NCBI GenBank assembly: GCA_964229355.1
Contig: CAXRDE010000024.1
Coordinates: 186,001 to 250,000 of the forward strand
Direction: 5' to 3'
From: CAXRDE01 sp964229355
Lineage (GTDB): Bacteria > Cyanobacteriota > Sericytochromatia > UBA7694
DNA: 64,000 bases
The notes beneath the pieces are model-generated. The model was given only the letters and a program-made list of their open reading frames with translations, was not told where the DNA came from and ran no database searches. Both the position numbers and the translations under genes were made by a program. Shown here one piece after another: positions 51,219-59,083 of the stretch. How positions within the stretch are numbered: the first letter of the stretch is position 1; each line of letters starts with the position of its first letter.

Positions 51219-51932
51219 ATGCAAAATATAAAAGAGGACCACCACCGCTGGGTGGCTATTTTCGAAGATCGTGATGCCCTGGAGGCTACGCTCAGGGATC
51301 TTAATGCCGCTGGCTTTGATCACCATGAAATTTCGGTGCTGGTAAAGCCCCATCCTGAGTCAAAGCACTGGGATGACTTTAACGCCGCTGCGGTGACCGT
51401 TGCCCCACCGGGCGGCCCTGTGTTTATGGATACCAAATGGGCGGAACACTGGGTTGCCGCCGAGGCCGCCCCCGATAAATTCCAGCAAAGTGAAACCCCG
51501 GCCACAGAAACTGACGTTGACGCCATGGCTGAAGATCTGAACGCTCACTACGACGTGGACGTGCGCTCGGCTGACGCTTTAAAAACCAATACCCTTGCAG
51601 GCGCCATTATGGGGATGGTGGCAGGTGCCGCTGCGACCTTAATTCCTGGTGTGGGGCCCGTTTTAGGTGTGGGCGTTATTACCGCTGAGCTGGCAGCCCT
51701 GGCCACGGGTGCCGCCGTAGGCGGAGCCGCAGGTGGCTTGCTGGGCCTGCTTCACGATAAAGGCTTGCCCCGGGAGCATGCCGAAATCTATACAAAAGCT
51801 TTAGACGATGGCAAATTGCTACTTTTTGTAGAGGCCCATTATGAAGAAGAAGGCCCTGAACGCAACCGTTTGGCAGCGGCAGAGCAAATTTTAGCGGTCC
51901 ATGTGCCTGAAGCCATTTATCAAGAGTCTTAA
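51219..51932 (+). CDS. General-stress-protein-like protein with glycine-zipper core
   Basis: A 237-residue protein of the general stress protein 17M/YflT-like type. The N-terminus (RWVAIFEDRDALEATLRDLNAAGFDHHEISVLV) is a ferredoxin-like half; the centre (~125-180) is a run of Gly/Ala-rich hydrophobic helices (GAIMGMVAGAAATLIPGVGPVLG); the C-terminus repeats the ferredoxin-like half (YTKALDDGKLLLFVEAH). Related proteins appear under cold, salt or oxidative stress in cyanobacteria and others, without a defined activity. AAAGGAA stands before the ATG. The next gene's frame begins inside it. Confidence 0.75.
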   Translation: MQNIKEDHHRWVAIFEDRDALEATLRDLNAAGFDHHEISVLVKPHPESKHWDDFNAAAVTVAPPGGPVFMDTKWAEHWVAAEAAPDKFQQSETPATETDVDAMAEDLNAHYDVDVRSADALKTNTLAGAIMGMVAGAAATLIPGVGPVLGVGVITAELAALATGAAVGGAAGGLLGLLHDKGLPREHAEIYTKALDDGKLLLFVEAHYEEEGPERNRLAAAEQILAVHVPEAIYQES

Positions 51933-53673
51933 GGCGAGCATCTGCTGTAGCATGGCTTTCCTGATCCCCAACGGCCCGGGGCATCACGTGCTCCAGGCCG
52001 CACCCCTGTCTTTTGAAATCGTTTTAGAAGACTGGGATATCGCCGAGCCGCGAGAGCTGCGTTTTGGCGTGGTGACACAAAACAGCCAGGGACAAAGCTA
52101 TCTTTCGCGTCTGAGTACGCAACAGCCGGGGCCCTTACCGTCCGCTCAGCTCCCGGACTATGGTGCGTTTTCGCGGGCGCCGAGTCAGGCCCAGGTGAAC
52201 GAGGCCCAGGGGATTTTGCGGGCCTCTATGGACCAGCAGGACGCTGGCTATGCGGGAATCTGGTGGCGGCTAGAGTCTGTGCAACAGTCTCAGGCAAGTT
52301 ATTTATCCTTCTGGGTTAAAGCCCGGGGGGATTTCCGTTTGAAATTGGCTGATGCTCTCTGGCTACAGCAGGAAGATGCCCAAACGCTGGGGCCGTTGGC
52401 GCATTTTTATGCGCCTCCCCGCGCTGATACAGGGGATTGGCGTCAGGTGATCATTCCGCTGTCTGCCCTATCGGCTTTTTCGCTGGATGCTCAGCAGCTC
52501 AGACAATTGGTGATACAGGCGGAACCCACGGTACCCGGTACCCGTGAGATTCTGCTGCGTTCCCTGGCCTTTACTCCACAATTGCCCTCGCCGAAACCAC
52601 CTTTTGAGATTTCCCGTATCGAAGAGGTGGCTCCCCCGACCTTGGTGAGCAGGCACCATGCCACCTGGGTTTGGCATACAGAGGATCTGCTTCAACACCC
52701 TGAAGGCTGGCCTGACTTTGTGAGGGCTTTGCAAAGGCAGCAGATTGCACAGGTTTATCTGCAATGGCCGCGGGCCTCTGCCGCTCTGCCGGTTCTGGCG
52801 CGGTTAATACAGGCGTTTCAGTCTCAGGGCCTGCGTGTACATGCGCTTGCAGGAGATCCCCGCTGGGCTTTGCGGCCTTACCATCAAGAGGCCCTGGCGG
52901 TGTTCGATGCTGTGGTGGCGTATCAACACGACTACCCTCAGGCGCCCGTTGTGGGGCTTCATTACGATATCGAGCCTTATCTTTTGCCCGGCTTTTTTGG
53001 GCGAAGACAGTCACAGTTTTTGCAAGAGCATGTGCATTTGGCGCAGCAATTGTATGCCCGCACGCAGGCGGAACAGCTGTTGCTCAGTTATGCTTTGCCG
53101 CACTGGTTTGACGTTCTCGATGAATTTACGGGTCAACCTTTGAACCTACAGTGGCAGGGGGAAATCCTGCCTTTTCACGGGTGGTTACAGCGCTTTAGCG
53201 ATGCCATTGCCCTCATGGATTATAAAACGGTGGTCACAGGGCCGCAGGGCATTGTGGCCAGTGCTGAAGCAGAGCTCGCTTTTGCCCGCGCCCACGGAAA
53301 AAAGGTCTGGATAGCCCTGGAAACCATGGCCTTGCCTGATGAGCAATTGTTTACTTTTTCAGGTCCGCCTCAGACCCGCCGTCCCCAGGGCGCGGTATTG
53401 GCGGTTTTCGTTCAGAACCAGGCCAGGCGTTTTGCTGTGCTGTCTACTGCAGATGCTCTGCCTGAGGGAGCGGTACAGGCTTTATACTGGCCTTTAAAAG
53501 CCTACGCTCAGATAGACGCCACACAGCTGAGTTTTGCCCAAAAAGGGCCAGAAGCCTTGACACAGGTCTTGCAAGCAACTGAAAATACGCTGGGACAGGA
53601 TCCTGCTTTTGGGGGAATGGCTGTGCACCATAGCGAAAGCTTTTTGGCTTTAATGTCTCAGCAAAACCCCTGA
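51901..53673 (+). CDS. Hypothetical secreted protein with carbohydrate-binding-like and TIM-barrel domains
   Basis: A 590-residue protein. After a weak N-terminal signal-like stretch (~1-33), residues ~35-225 look like a beta-sandwich of carbohydrate-binding type (ASYLSFWVKARGDFRLKLAD, DWRQVIIPLSALSAF). Residues ~250-500 are TIM-barrel-like with VVGLHYDIEPYLLPGF near residue 355, the sort of acidic strand end found in glycoside-hydrolase-like barrels, and IALMDYKTVV later. A polysaccharide-acting enzyme is inferred, not proven. The start is uncertain: the frame overlaps the previous gene by 32 bases, and an ATG at 51952 is the alternative. Confidence 0.65.
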   Translation: MCLKPFIKSLKASICCSMAFLIPNGPGHHVLQAAPLSFEIVLEDWDIAEPRELRFGVVTQNSQGQSYLSRLSTQQPGPLPSAQLPDYGAFSRAPSQAQVNEAQGILRASMDQQDAGYAGIWWRLESVQQSQASYLSFWVKARGDFRLKLADALWLQQEDAQTLGPLAHFYAPPRADTGDWRQVIIPLSALSAFSLDAQQLRQLVIQAEPTVPGTREILLRSLAFTPQLPSPKPPFEISRIEEVAPPTLVSRHHATWVWHTEDLLQHPEGWPDFVRALQRQQIAQVYLQWPRASAALPVLARLIQAFQSQGLRVHALAGDPRWALRPYHQEALAVFDAVVAYQHDYPQAPVVGLHYDIEPYLLPGFFGRRQSQFLQEHVHLAQQLYARTQAEQLLLSYALPHWFDVLDEFTGQPLNLQWQGEILPFHGWLQRFSDAIALMDYKTVVTGPQGIVASAEAELAFARAHGKKVWIALETMALPDEQLFTFSGPPQTRRPQGAVLAVFVQNQARRFAVLSTADALPEGAVQALYWPLKAYAQIDATQLSFAQKGPEALTQVLQATENTLGQDPAFGGMAVHHSESFLALMSQQNP

Positions 53674-53723
53674 ACCCGCTTGTTTTACGCTGTATATTTG
53701 ATTGGAAATGAAGGAATCCGCGC

Positions 53724-55613
53724 GTGGCTTTACCTCCCTATTTACGTTTAACCGATGTGTCAAAGGCTTATCACGATAAAGTCTTGTTCCAGGAAATCAG
53801 TTTTTCGATTCATCCCGGCGATAAAATTGCGCTGGTGGCCAGTAACGGCAGTGGAAAAACCACCCTTATTCGTGCCATTGCAGGCTCTGAACCCGCAGAT
53901 GCGGGTGAGATTTATCAGGCCAGCGGCATTCGGGTAGGGTATGTGTTTCAGCAGCCCCAATTGGACCCTGACTTAACGGTCAAAGAAGCCATTATGCAGG
54001 CAGATCTACCCGCCATGAAAGCCCTGCGGGCTTACGAAAAAGCCCAGCTCTCGCAGGATACCGCCGCTTTGACAGCTGCTCTGGACGCGGTGGAGAAACA
54101 CCATGGCTGGGACGTGCAGCAAAACATGCAGCGCATGATGAGCCAGTTACAACTGGATCACTTAACCCAGCCCATCAAGCATCTTTCCGGTGGACAGCAA
54201 CGCCGCATTGACCTGGCCCGAGCCCTGTTAGAAGCCCCTGATTTGTTGATTCTTGATGAACCCACCAACCATTTGGATTTAGACATGATTGAGTGGCTGG
54301 AACAGTACCTGGCCCAGGGCAACCAAACCCTGTTTATGGTGACCCACGATCGCTATTTTCTGGAGTCGGTGTGCTCTCAAATTTTTGAGTTGGATCGGGG
54401 ACAATTACACACTTATGTGGGCAACTACAGCGATTATTTAACGGCCCGGGCTCAGCGAGCCTTAGAGGCCGCCAAACAGCGTGAAAGTGCTCTGAATTTG
54501 TACCGCAAAGAACTGGTGTGGATTCGCAAACAGCCCCGTGCGCGGGGAACCAAGTCCAAAGCCCGTGTGGAGGCCTTTGACCATTTGATCGATGCACTGC
54601 AGGCCAGTCGCCCAGACACCCAGAGTCTTGAGATGGAAGTGAACATGCAGCGGCTGGGCGGTAAAATTTTAGAAATTGAAGGGCTGAGCAAACAATTGGG
54701 CGGGCGTTGCCTGTTTCAAGGGGTTCACCACACCTTTAACAAAGGGGACCGCATTGGCATTATTGGGCGTAACGGCACCGGTAAAACCACCTTTTTAAAC
54801 CTGTTAACGGGTTTTGATATCGCAGACACCGGCACTGTAACCTGGGGCGAAACGGTCAAATGGGCCTATTATCGCCAGCAGGGAATGACCCTGAAAGACG
54901 ACCAGCGTATTTTGGATGTGGTCAAAGACGTGGCTGAATACTTACCCCTTAAAAAAGGCAAAACCCTGAGCGCGGCGCAGTTATTGGAACGTTTTTTGTT
55001 TCCACCGGAGAGTCATTTTAAATATGTCTCTCTGCTGAGCGGGGGTGAAAAACGTCGCCTGTATCTTCTCACCCTTCTCATGACCAATCCCAACTTCTTG
55101 ATTCTCGATGAGCCCACCAATGACCTGGATATGCAAACCATTCAGGTACTTGAGGATTTTCTGGAGGCGTTTAAAGGCTGCTTGTTGGTGGTGTCCCACG
55201 ACCGCTATTTTATGGACAAGCTGGTGGATCATCTTTTTGTTTTTGAAAATGAGCAGGTGCGCTACTTCCCGCAGAGTTACTCGGTGTATTGGGAGCAACA
55301 ACAGATTGAGCAGCGCCAGAAAGCCGCTGTCAATACGGTCAGTTCAGGAGCAAAAACCCCCCGCAAAAAAGACAAGGTGCAAAAATTAAGCTGGAAAGAA
55401 GAGCGCGAACTGGAGTCGCTGGAGCAGGAGCTGGAAACCCTGCAGGCGCGACTGCAGCAGCTGGAGGCCGAATTGGCGGATACCCGACATTTGGAAGCCG
55501 GGGGACTCCAGCGCCTGTCGCAGGCTTACGGTGACTGTCAGGCCGCCCTTGAAACCGCAGAACTGCGTTGGCTAGAATTGGAAGAGAAAAAAGAAGCTTT
55601 AACGGCATTTTAA
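53724..55613 (+). CDS. ABC-F ATPase (Uup/EttA-like)
   Basis: A 629-residue soluble protein with two ABC domains and no membrane segments. Domain 1 has ASNGSGKTT and LSGGQQRR with the LDEPTNHLD Walker B; domain 2 has GRNGTGKTT, LSGGEKRR and LDEPTNDLD. A linker of ~80 residues joins them, and the C-terminal ~90 residues are a Glu/Leu-rich coiled coil as in Uup. ABC-F proteins act on the ribosome to relieve stalling or give antibiotic resistance; Uup-type members also affect DNA stability. GTG start with AAGGA 9 bases upstream. Confidence 0.95.
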   Translation: MALPPYLRLTDVSKAYHDKVLFQEISFSIHPGDKIALVASNGSGKTTLIRAIAGSEPADAGEIYQASGIRVGYVFQQPQLDPDLTVKEAIMQADLPAMKALRAYEKAQLSQDTAALTAALDAVEKHHGWDVQQNMQRMMSQLQLDHLTQPIKHLSGGQQRRIDLARALLEAPDLLILDEPTNHLDLDMIEWLEQYLAQGNQTLFMVTHDRYFLESVCSQIFELDRGQLHTYVGNYSDYLTARAQRALEAAKQRESALNLYRKELVWIRKQPRARGTKSKARVEAFDHLIDALQASRPDTQSLEMEVNMQRLGGKILEIEGLSKQLGGRCLFQGVHHTFNKGDRIGIIGRNGTGKTTFLNLLTGFDIADTGTVTWGETVKWAYYRQQGMTLKDDQRILDVVKDVAEYLPLKKGKTLSAAQLLERFLFPPESHFKYVSLLSGGEKRRLYLLTLLMTNPNFLILDEPTNDLDMQTIQVLEDFLEAFKGCLLVVSHDRYFMDKLVDHLFVFENEQVRYFPQSYSVYWEQQQIEQRQKAAVNTVSSGAKTPRKKDKVQKLSWKEERELESLEQELETLQARLQQLEAELADTRHLEAGGLQRLSQAYGDCQAALETAELRWLELEEKKEALTAF

Positions 55614-55701
55614 TTGCAAATCTTCGGGTTTTGATACGTTTTTTATGGGGGGTCACGTACACTAACGGTGCTTAAACACATCACAACCCTCTGGAGGAAC
55701 A

Positions 55702-56406
55702 ATGGCTTTACACTCGCGACACCTTTTCACTGTTGACAAAAAAGCAGCTGTTTTGACGACATCTTTGGATGCCAATGCCCTGTGTGCGGTGCCTCTCAAT
55801 GCAGCCCCTGAAGAGGATTTTTTACACGAAGCGCAGATGCTTAGTGCCTTGCACGGTCTTTTTGGTGAGGCAGAGGGTTTGATTGACCCCCTGCATTACG
55901 CCATGCCCGTCTTTATGACGGGAGCCCGCGGTGAGGTTCTGAAGAGTTTACTCGAAGCCTGGGTGATGTCGGGCTTATTTTACAACTACAATCTCGTGCT
56001 TGCGGGCGAACCTGAAGAAATAAAAGCGTTACAACAACAGGTTTTTTCACAAACCTGTTTTCGCCTCTACCCTCAGGCCATTGAACATGTGGCATTTTAT
56101 GGGGGAGAGCCCTCTGTTTTACAGGGTGCTTTGGTACGGTTTCTGTCAAATCAAGAACCCCACGTGTATTTTTGCGCCGCCGCTGAAGATACCGTGTGCC
56201 AACAGGCTGTCGCTCAGGGGTTTCTGGTGTTTTCGCTGGCAGAACTTCCCTGGCTGCGACATCAAGACAATGGCTTTGTGCTCACTGCGGGTAACGCGCG
56301 ACATCTGGCCTTGCAACTGATTCAAATTTTAGAAAACCCGGATTACGATTGGGAGTCGTTGCAGTACATGGCTCACCGGGCACAAGAGAGCCTGATCGCG
56401 GTGTGA
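55702..56406 (+). CDS. Hypothetical protein, faint similarity to GT-B glycosyltransferase C-terminal domain
   Basis: A 234-residue soluble protein. The order of elements from residue ~60 (PLHYAMPVFMTGARGEV, LVLAGEPEEIKAL, VAFYGGEPSVLQGAL, then AQGFLVFSLAELPWL and NGFVLTAGNARHLALQLIQIL) follows the C-terminal nucleotide-sugar domain of GT4-type glycosyltransferases, but the catalytic EGFGL-type Glu motif is replaced by a CAAAEDTVCQQA segment. An inactive relative or a chance likeness are both possible. GGAGGA 4-5 bases before the ATG gives a strong ribosome site. Confidence 0.6.
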   Translation: MALHSRHLFTVDKKAAVLTTSLDANALCAVPLNAAPEEDFLHEAQMLSALHGLFGEAEGLIDPLHYAMPVFMTGARGEVLKSLLEAWVMSGLFYNYNLVLAGEPEEIKALQQQVFSQTCFRLYPQAIEHVAFYGGEPSVLQGALVRFLSNQEPHVYFCAAAEDTVCQQAVAQGFLVFSLAELPWLRHQDNGFVLTAGNARHLALQLIQILENPDYDWESLQYMAHRAQESLIAV

Positions 56407-56418
56407 TAAGATGCGGGT

Positions 56419-56958
56419 ATGTCTATTTCAGAAGACCCGCTTTTAACACCACCTAAGGCCAGCCACACCCAGGAACTGGTGTTATGGGGTCTGGCCTGTG
56501 CCTATACGGTGTATCGACTGGGCTGGAGTTCGCCTTTTGCCTTGAGCCACAATTTACACCTGCCTATTCATGAAGCGGGCCATTTGCTCTTTACGCCCTT
56601 TGGGGAGTTTATGCATTTTCTGGGTGGCTCCCTGTTTCAGGTGGCCTTTCCGCTGGTGTTTATGGGCTCTTTTGTTTTAAGAAGAGATTTCTTTTCGGCT
56701 TTTTTGGTGCTGTTGTGGAGCGGTGATGCCCTGATTGACATTAGCTTCTACGTGGCCGATGCCTATGCCCAGGAAATGCCTTTAATTGGCGGAGAACACG
56801 ACTGGGCTTATCTGTTGGGGGAGATCGATAAAGTGCATTACGCCACGCCTTTGGGAAACTTTGTCTGGAACTGGGGGGCTGTCACCATGCTCCTGGGATG
56901 TACCGGGGCAGCCTGGGTCTTGAATCGCCGGGCGGGCTTTATTCGGGTTAAGGCTTAG
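56419..56958 (+). CDS. Integral membrane protein with HEAGH metalloprotease-type motif
   Basis: A 179-residue protein with about four hydrophobic helices (~20-38, 62-85, 90-110, 150-172). A HEAGH motif (H51, E52, H55) opens the second helix and is followed by FTPFGEFMHFLGGSLFQ, a conserved-looking amphipathic stretch. HExxH inside a membrane helix is the zinc site of site-2-type proteases (M50), but the usual second motif (NPDG or LDG) is not seen; a conserved HDWAYLLGEIDKVHY loop near residue 128 may supply the third ligand. Function unknown. It ends 97 bases before the clpP-like gene. Confidence 0.7.
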   Translation: MSISEDPLLTPPKASHTQELVLWGLACAYTVYRLGWSSPFALSHNLHLPIHEAGHLLFTPFGEFMHFLGGSLFQVAFPLVFMGSFVLRRDFFSAFLVLLWSGDALIDISFYVADAYAQEMPLIGGEHDWAYLLGEIDKVHYATPLGNFVWNWGAVTMLLGCTGAAWVLNRRAGFIRVKA

Positions 56959-56995
56959 ATCTCAGAAAACACGCCCCTTTGCGCCTGTGAGCCGG

Positions 56996-57025
56996 TTGTC
57001 ATCCGTGTTTTTTCTCGGGTATACT
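56996..57025 (+). promoter_or_regulatory. Sigma-70-type promoter of the clpP-like gene
   Basis: TTGTCA, an 18-base spacer and TATACT, ending 30 bases before the ATG. The clpX and lon genes follow closely, so it may serve clpP, clpX, lon, marR and the MFS gene together. Confidence 0.75.
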
Positions 57026-57055
57026 GAAGTCAAAAGATAATAAAGGGAAAACACC

Positions 57056-57736
57056 ATGTCTCAAGCTGAACGCATTCCTGAAAGTATGTATGTGCCCCAG
57101 GTCATTGAACAAACGGGAAGTGGTGAGCGCCAGTACGATATTTACTCGCGTTTGCTCAAGTCTCGGATTATTTTTCTGGGAACCCCCATTAACGATATGG
57201 TGGCCAACCTCACTGTGGCTCAAATGCTCTTTTTAGAGTCCGATGATCCCGATAAAGAGATTCAGTTGTATATCAATAGTCCCGGGGGATCCTTTACCGC
57301 AGGCTTTGCCATTTATGACACCATGCAACACATTAAAGCACCTGTCACCACCATTTGTGTGGGTCAGGCTGTGGGTGTAGCTGCGGTGCTCCTGGCCGGT
57401 GGTAAAAAGGGCAATCGTATGGCGTTGCCTAACTCCCGGGTAATGCTGCATCAACCCCAGGGCGGGGCGACGGGTCAGGCCACCGATATCGAAATTCAGG
57501 CCCAGCAAATTTTAAAAATGCGTGAGCGCATTTACAAGGTGCTGGCCAAACATACCGGTCAAGATATTGCGCGTATTAAAGAAGATACGGATCGTGATTT
57601 TTATATGACCTCTGAAGCCGCCGAAGCCTATGGTTTGGTGGATAAACGTATTCTTTCTGAAGCGGTAAAAGAAGCTCAGAAAATGGAAGCACAGCGTGAA
57701 GATGAGACTTCTGCAGATGCCTCTGCGGAAGCATAG
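57056..57736 (+). CDS. ClpP-family protein lacking the catalytic serine (ClpR-like)
   Basis: A 226-residue ClpP homologue: YDIYSRLLKSRIIFLG, YINSPGGSFTAGFAIYDTM, LPNSRVMLHQPQGG and GQATDIEIQAQQIL are all typical. ClpP forms a barrel that degrades proteins fed by ClpX. The nucleophile region, normally GQAASMA, reads GQAVGVAA with Gly107 (GGT, 57374-57376) in place of Ser; H132 and D181 of the triad remain. It should therefore be proteolytically inactive, like ClpR of cyanobacteria and plastids, and would need an active ClpP partner from elsewhere. Its C-terminal ~25 residues are an acidic, Ala-rich tail (ETSADASAEA). It is followed 37 bases on by clpX. Confidence 0.93.
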   Translation: MSQAERIPESMYVPQVIEQTGSGERQYDIYSRLLKSRIIFLGTPINDMVANLTVAQMLFLESDDPDKEIQLYINSPGGSFTAGFAIYDTMQHIKAPVTTICVGQAVGVAAVLLAGGKKGNRMALPNSRVMLHQPQGGATGQATDIEIQAQQILKMRERIYKVLAKHTGQDIARIKEDTDRDFYMTSEAAEAYGLVDKRILSEAVKEAQKMEAQREDETSADASAEA

Positions 57737-57773
57737 ACCCAATTAAATACCCGTTCTGGAAGAGTGGTTCGTT

Positions 57774-59075
57774 ATGGCAAAGTATAAGAATAATCAGCCC
57801 AAATGTTCGTTTTGTGGCAAAAGTCAGGATCAGGTGCGCAAGCTTATTGCAGCCCCCGGTGTCTACATCTGCAACGAATGTGTGGATCTGTGTAATGAAA
57901 TTCTTGAAGAAGAGCTTTACGATAGCGACGCAGCAGATGCCTTAGAAGGTCAACAGGGCTTAGAGGTCAAAGACCTGCCTAAGCCCAAAGATATTTTGGC
58001 CAGCTTAGATCAGTATATTATTGGTCAAGAGCGTGCCAAAAAAGTGTTGTCAGTGGCTGTGTATAACCACTACAAGCGTTTGGCGAGCAACGAGTCCAGT
58101 GACGATGTGGAAATTCAGAAATCAAATATTTTGCTGGTGGGGCCCACCGGATCCGGTAAAACCCTGCTGGCACAGACCCTGGCCAAAACGCTGAATGTTC
58201 CCTTTGCGATCGCGGACGCCACCAGTCTGACTGAGGCGGGCTATGTGGGTGAAGATGTAGAGAACATTTTGCTGCGCTTGTTGCAGGCTTCTGATTTTGA
58301 CGTCAAAAAGGCCGAGCGAGGCATTATCTATATCGACGAAGTCGACAAGGTTGCCCGCAAGTCTGAAAACCCTTCCATTACCCGTGATGTTTCGGGCGAA
58401 GGGGTCCAGCAGGCCCTGTTGAAAATGATGGAAGGCACTCTGGCCAATGTGCCGCCCCAGGGTGGACGTAAGCATCCTTACCAGGAGTTCATTCAAATTG
58501 ACACTTCAAACATTCTGTTTGTGTTGGGGGGCGCTTTTGTGGGCTTAGACAAAGTGATTGGTACCCGTGTGGATGAGAAATCCATGGGCTTTGGTGCCGA
58601 CATTGTCTCCCAAAAAGACAGTGAAGAACACGTGGCGCAACTCTACAGCAAACTGCTGCCTGAAGACCTTTTAAAATACGGTTTGATTCCCGAATTTATT
58701 GGTCGGGTGCCCATTACGGTGACTTTGAATCCTTTGGACAAAGAAGCCCTGCGGAAGATCCTTTCTGAGCCTAAGAACGCCATTATTAAGCAATACAAAA
58801 AGCTGATGGCCATGGACGGCGTGACCCTGGACTTTACCGATGAAGCCATGGACATGATCGTGGAAGAAGCCCAAAAGCGCAAAACCGGTGCCCGTGCCTT
58901 GCGAGCTATTGTGGAAGAGGTCATGCTGGACGTGATGTATGAAGCCCCCTCACACGATAATTTTACCGAGTGTCTGGTGACCGAGGAATGGCTGCAGAAG
59001 CGCGACGAAGGCAACGGCAAGGTGGTAGAAATGCTGCTTAAAAAAAATGACGTGCCCCAGGATGAGATTGCCTAG
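57774..59075 (+). CDS. clpX: ClpX unfoldase
   Basis: A 433-residue AAA+ unfoldase that recognises tagged proteins and threads them into ClpP. The N-terminal zinc finger has C11, C14, C33 and C36; the AAA+ domain has GPTGSGKTLL, the DEVDK Walker B and the pore loop GYVGEDVEN; the GLIPEFIGRVP segment is present. The ClpP-docking loop reads KSMGFGA where E. coli has IGF, so binding to a ClpP-type ring is plausible. It sits 37 bases after the serine-less clpP-like gene and 8 before lon. Confidence 0.98.
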   Translation: MAKYKNNQPKCSFCGKSQDQVRKLIAAPGVYICNECVDLCNEILEEELYDSDAADALEGQQGLEVKDLPKPKDILASLDQYIIGQERAKKVLSVAVYNHYKRLASNESSDDVEIQKSNILLVGPTGSGKTLLAQTLAKTLNVPFAIADATSLTEAGYVGEDVENILLRLLQASDFDVKKAERGIIYIDEVDKVARKSENPSITRDVSGEGVQQALLKMMEGTLANVPPQGGRKHPYQEFIQIDTSNILFVLGGAFVGLDKVIGTRVDEKSMGFGADIVSQKDSEEHVAQLYSKLLPEDLLKYGLIPEFIGRVPITVTLNPLDKEALRKILSEPKNAIIKQYKKLMAMDGVTLDFTDEAMDMIVEEAQKRKTGARALRAIVEEVMLDVMYEAPSHDNFTECLVTEEWLQKRDEGNGKVVEMLLKKNDVPQDEIA

Positions 59076-59083
59076 CGCAGGGT

